Origin: Embleya sp040605455 | Lineage (GTDB): Bacteria; Actinomycetota; Actinomycetes; Streptomycetales; Streptomycetaceae | Length of the DNA stretch: 39,782 bases | Assembly: GCF_040605455.1 (NCBI RefSeq) | Contig: NZ_JBEXCV010000077.1 | Location: 1-39,782 of the forward strand | Reading direction: 5' to 3' | Part shown: in pieces, positions 39,502-39,782 of the stretch | How positions within the stretch are numbered: the stretch's first letter is position 1 | Layout of the letters: every line of letters begins with the position of its first letter | Notes under the pieces: model-generated | Databases searched by the model: none | What the model was told of the DNA's origin: nothing | The model's input: only the letters and a program-made list of their open reading frames with translations | Program-made: the position numbers and the translations under genes

Positions 39502-39782
39502 GGGGTGTCCCCTTCGGTGGACGGGCCGGGCGAACCGCTCTCACGGGGCTCGGCGGGCTCGGGTGACGCACCGGACTCGGGCGATGCGGCGGGTTTGGGC
39601 GCCTCGGGCGGCGGCGGGGCCGACGAGGCGGACTCGGGCGGTGGGACGGGCTCGGGTGACGCGGCGGGCTCGGGTGACGCACCCGACCGACCGCCGGTTT
39701 GGCTCGCCGAGCCGGCGGAGGCGCTGCGGGTGCGGCGGGCAGGTGGCCCCTCCGTCGCGGCCTGGCTCGCCGAGCCGGCCGC
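39498..39782 (-). CDS. C-terminal tail of the gene upstream of nuoH (partial, Pro/Ser/Glu-rich)
   Basis: The minus frame is open from the right edge to a TGA that overlaps the nuoH GTG (GTGA). The 94 visible residues are Ala/Ser/Pro/Glu/Gly-rich with repeated A-S-P-E-P units, so this is a disordered tail. The junction and strand make it part of the nuo operon. By position, the long C-terminal extension of a NuoD- or NuoG-like subunit is possible, but nothing visible identifies the subunit. Confidence 0.65.
   Translation of the reverse strand, partial: AAGSASQAATEGPPARRTRSASAGSASQTGGRSGASPEPAASPEPVPPPESASSAPPPPEAPKPAASPESGASPEPAEPRESGSPGPSTEGDTP

Noticed and set aside
1..39782. Insertion sequences, prophage, integrase, CRISPR array, biosynthetic core enzymes
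   Set aside because: I looked for transposase and integrase motifs, direct-repeat spacer arrays and PKS/NRPS signatures and found none. The tRNA-Tyr has no adjacent integrase or duplicated 3' end.

Overview
The window is very GC-rich DNA with strong G/C bias at third codon positions. A short chaplin gene, a complex I (nuo) cluster followed by htpX and then yajQ, and CUT1 sugar importers without their own ATPase all point to a Streptomyces-like actinomycete (Streptomycetaceae: Streptomyces, Kitasatospora, Embleya or similar). No insertion sequence, phage gene, integrase, CRISPR array or plasmid gene is visible; it reads as chromosomal sequence.

Region A (1-11205, minus strand) is a tightly coupled five-gene operon: a DUF4132-type protein, a 1628-residue protein with no recognised domain, a MoxR-like AAA+ ATPase, a DUF5682-VWA fusion, and a SWIM zinc-finger protein that runs off the left edge. 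Its function is unknown, although E. coli carries a related yehI-yehL-yehM-yehP-yehQ locus. Region B (11414-12583, plus) holds a small unknown ORF, a chaplin gene preceded by a sigma-BldN-like promoter and a perfect palindrome, and a VOC-fold protein.

Region C (12602-23136) is the most interesting part. A minus-strand operon (N-acyl-D-amino-acid deacylase, IclR regulator, zinc/PLP fold-III deaminase, 2-keto-3-deoxygluconate-type kinase, RidA) is divergent from a plus-strand operon resembling dasABC-dasD (lipoprotein, two permeases, GH20 beta-N-acetylhexosaminidase). Together they suggest uptake and breakdown of C1-oxidised chitin oligosaccharides. The hexosaminidase would release 2-acetamido-2-deoxygluconate, and the minus-strand enzymes would deacetylate, deaminate and phosphorylate it. 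This is inference. The same logic is known in marine Gammaproteobacteria, and I know of no described actinobacterial version.

Region D (23403-28414) is accessory: a MerR-methyltransferase fusion, an epoxide hydrolase divergent from a TetR regulator across a 37-nt gap filled by two palindromic operators, a tandem Nudix protein, remains of a secreted-protein gene, and tRNA-Tyr with a strong terminator. Region E (28415-39782) is conserved core: yajQ, a family 2 glycosyltransferase, a YccF-family membrane protein, htpX, and nuoN-M-L-K-J-I-H read from left to right (transcribed in the opposite order), with the tail of another gene upstream at the right edge. The position next to htpX matches the second, incomplete nuo cluster of Streptomyces rather than the 14-gene nuoA-N operon.
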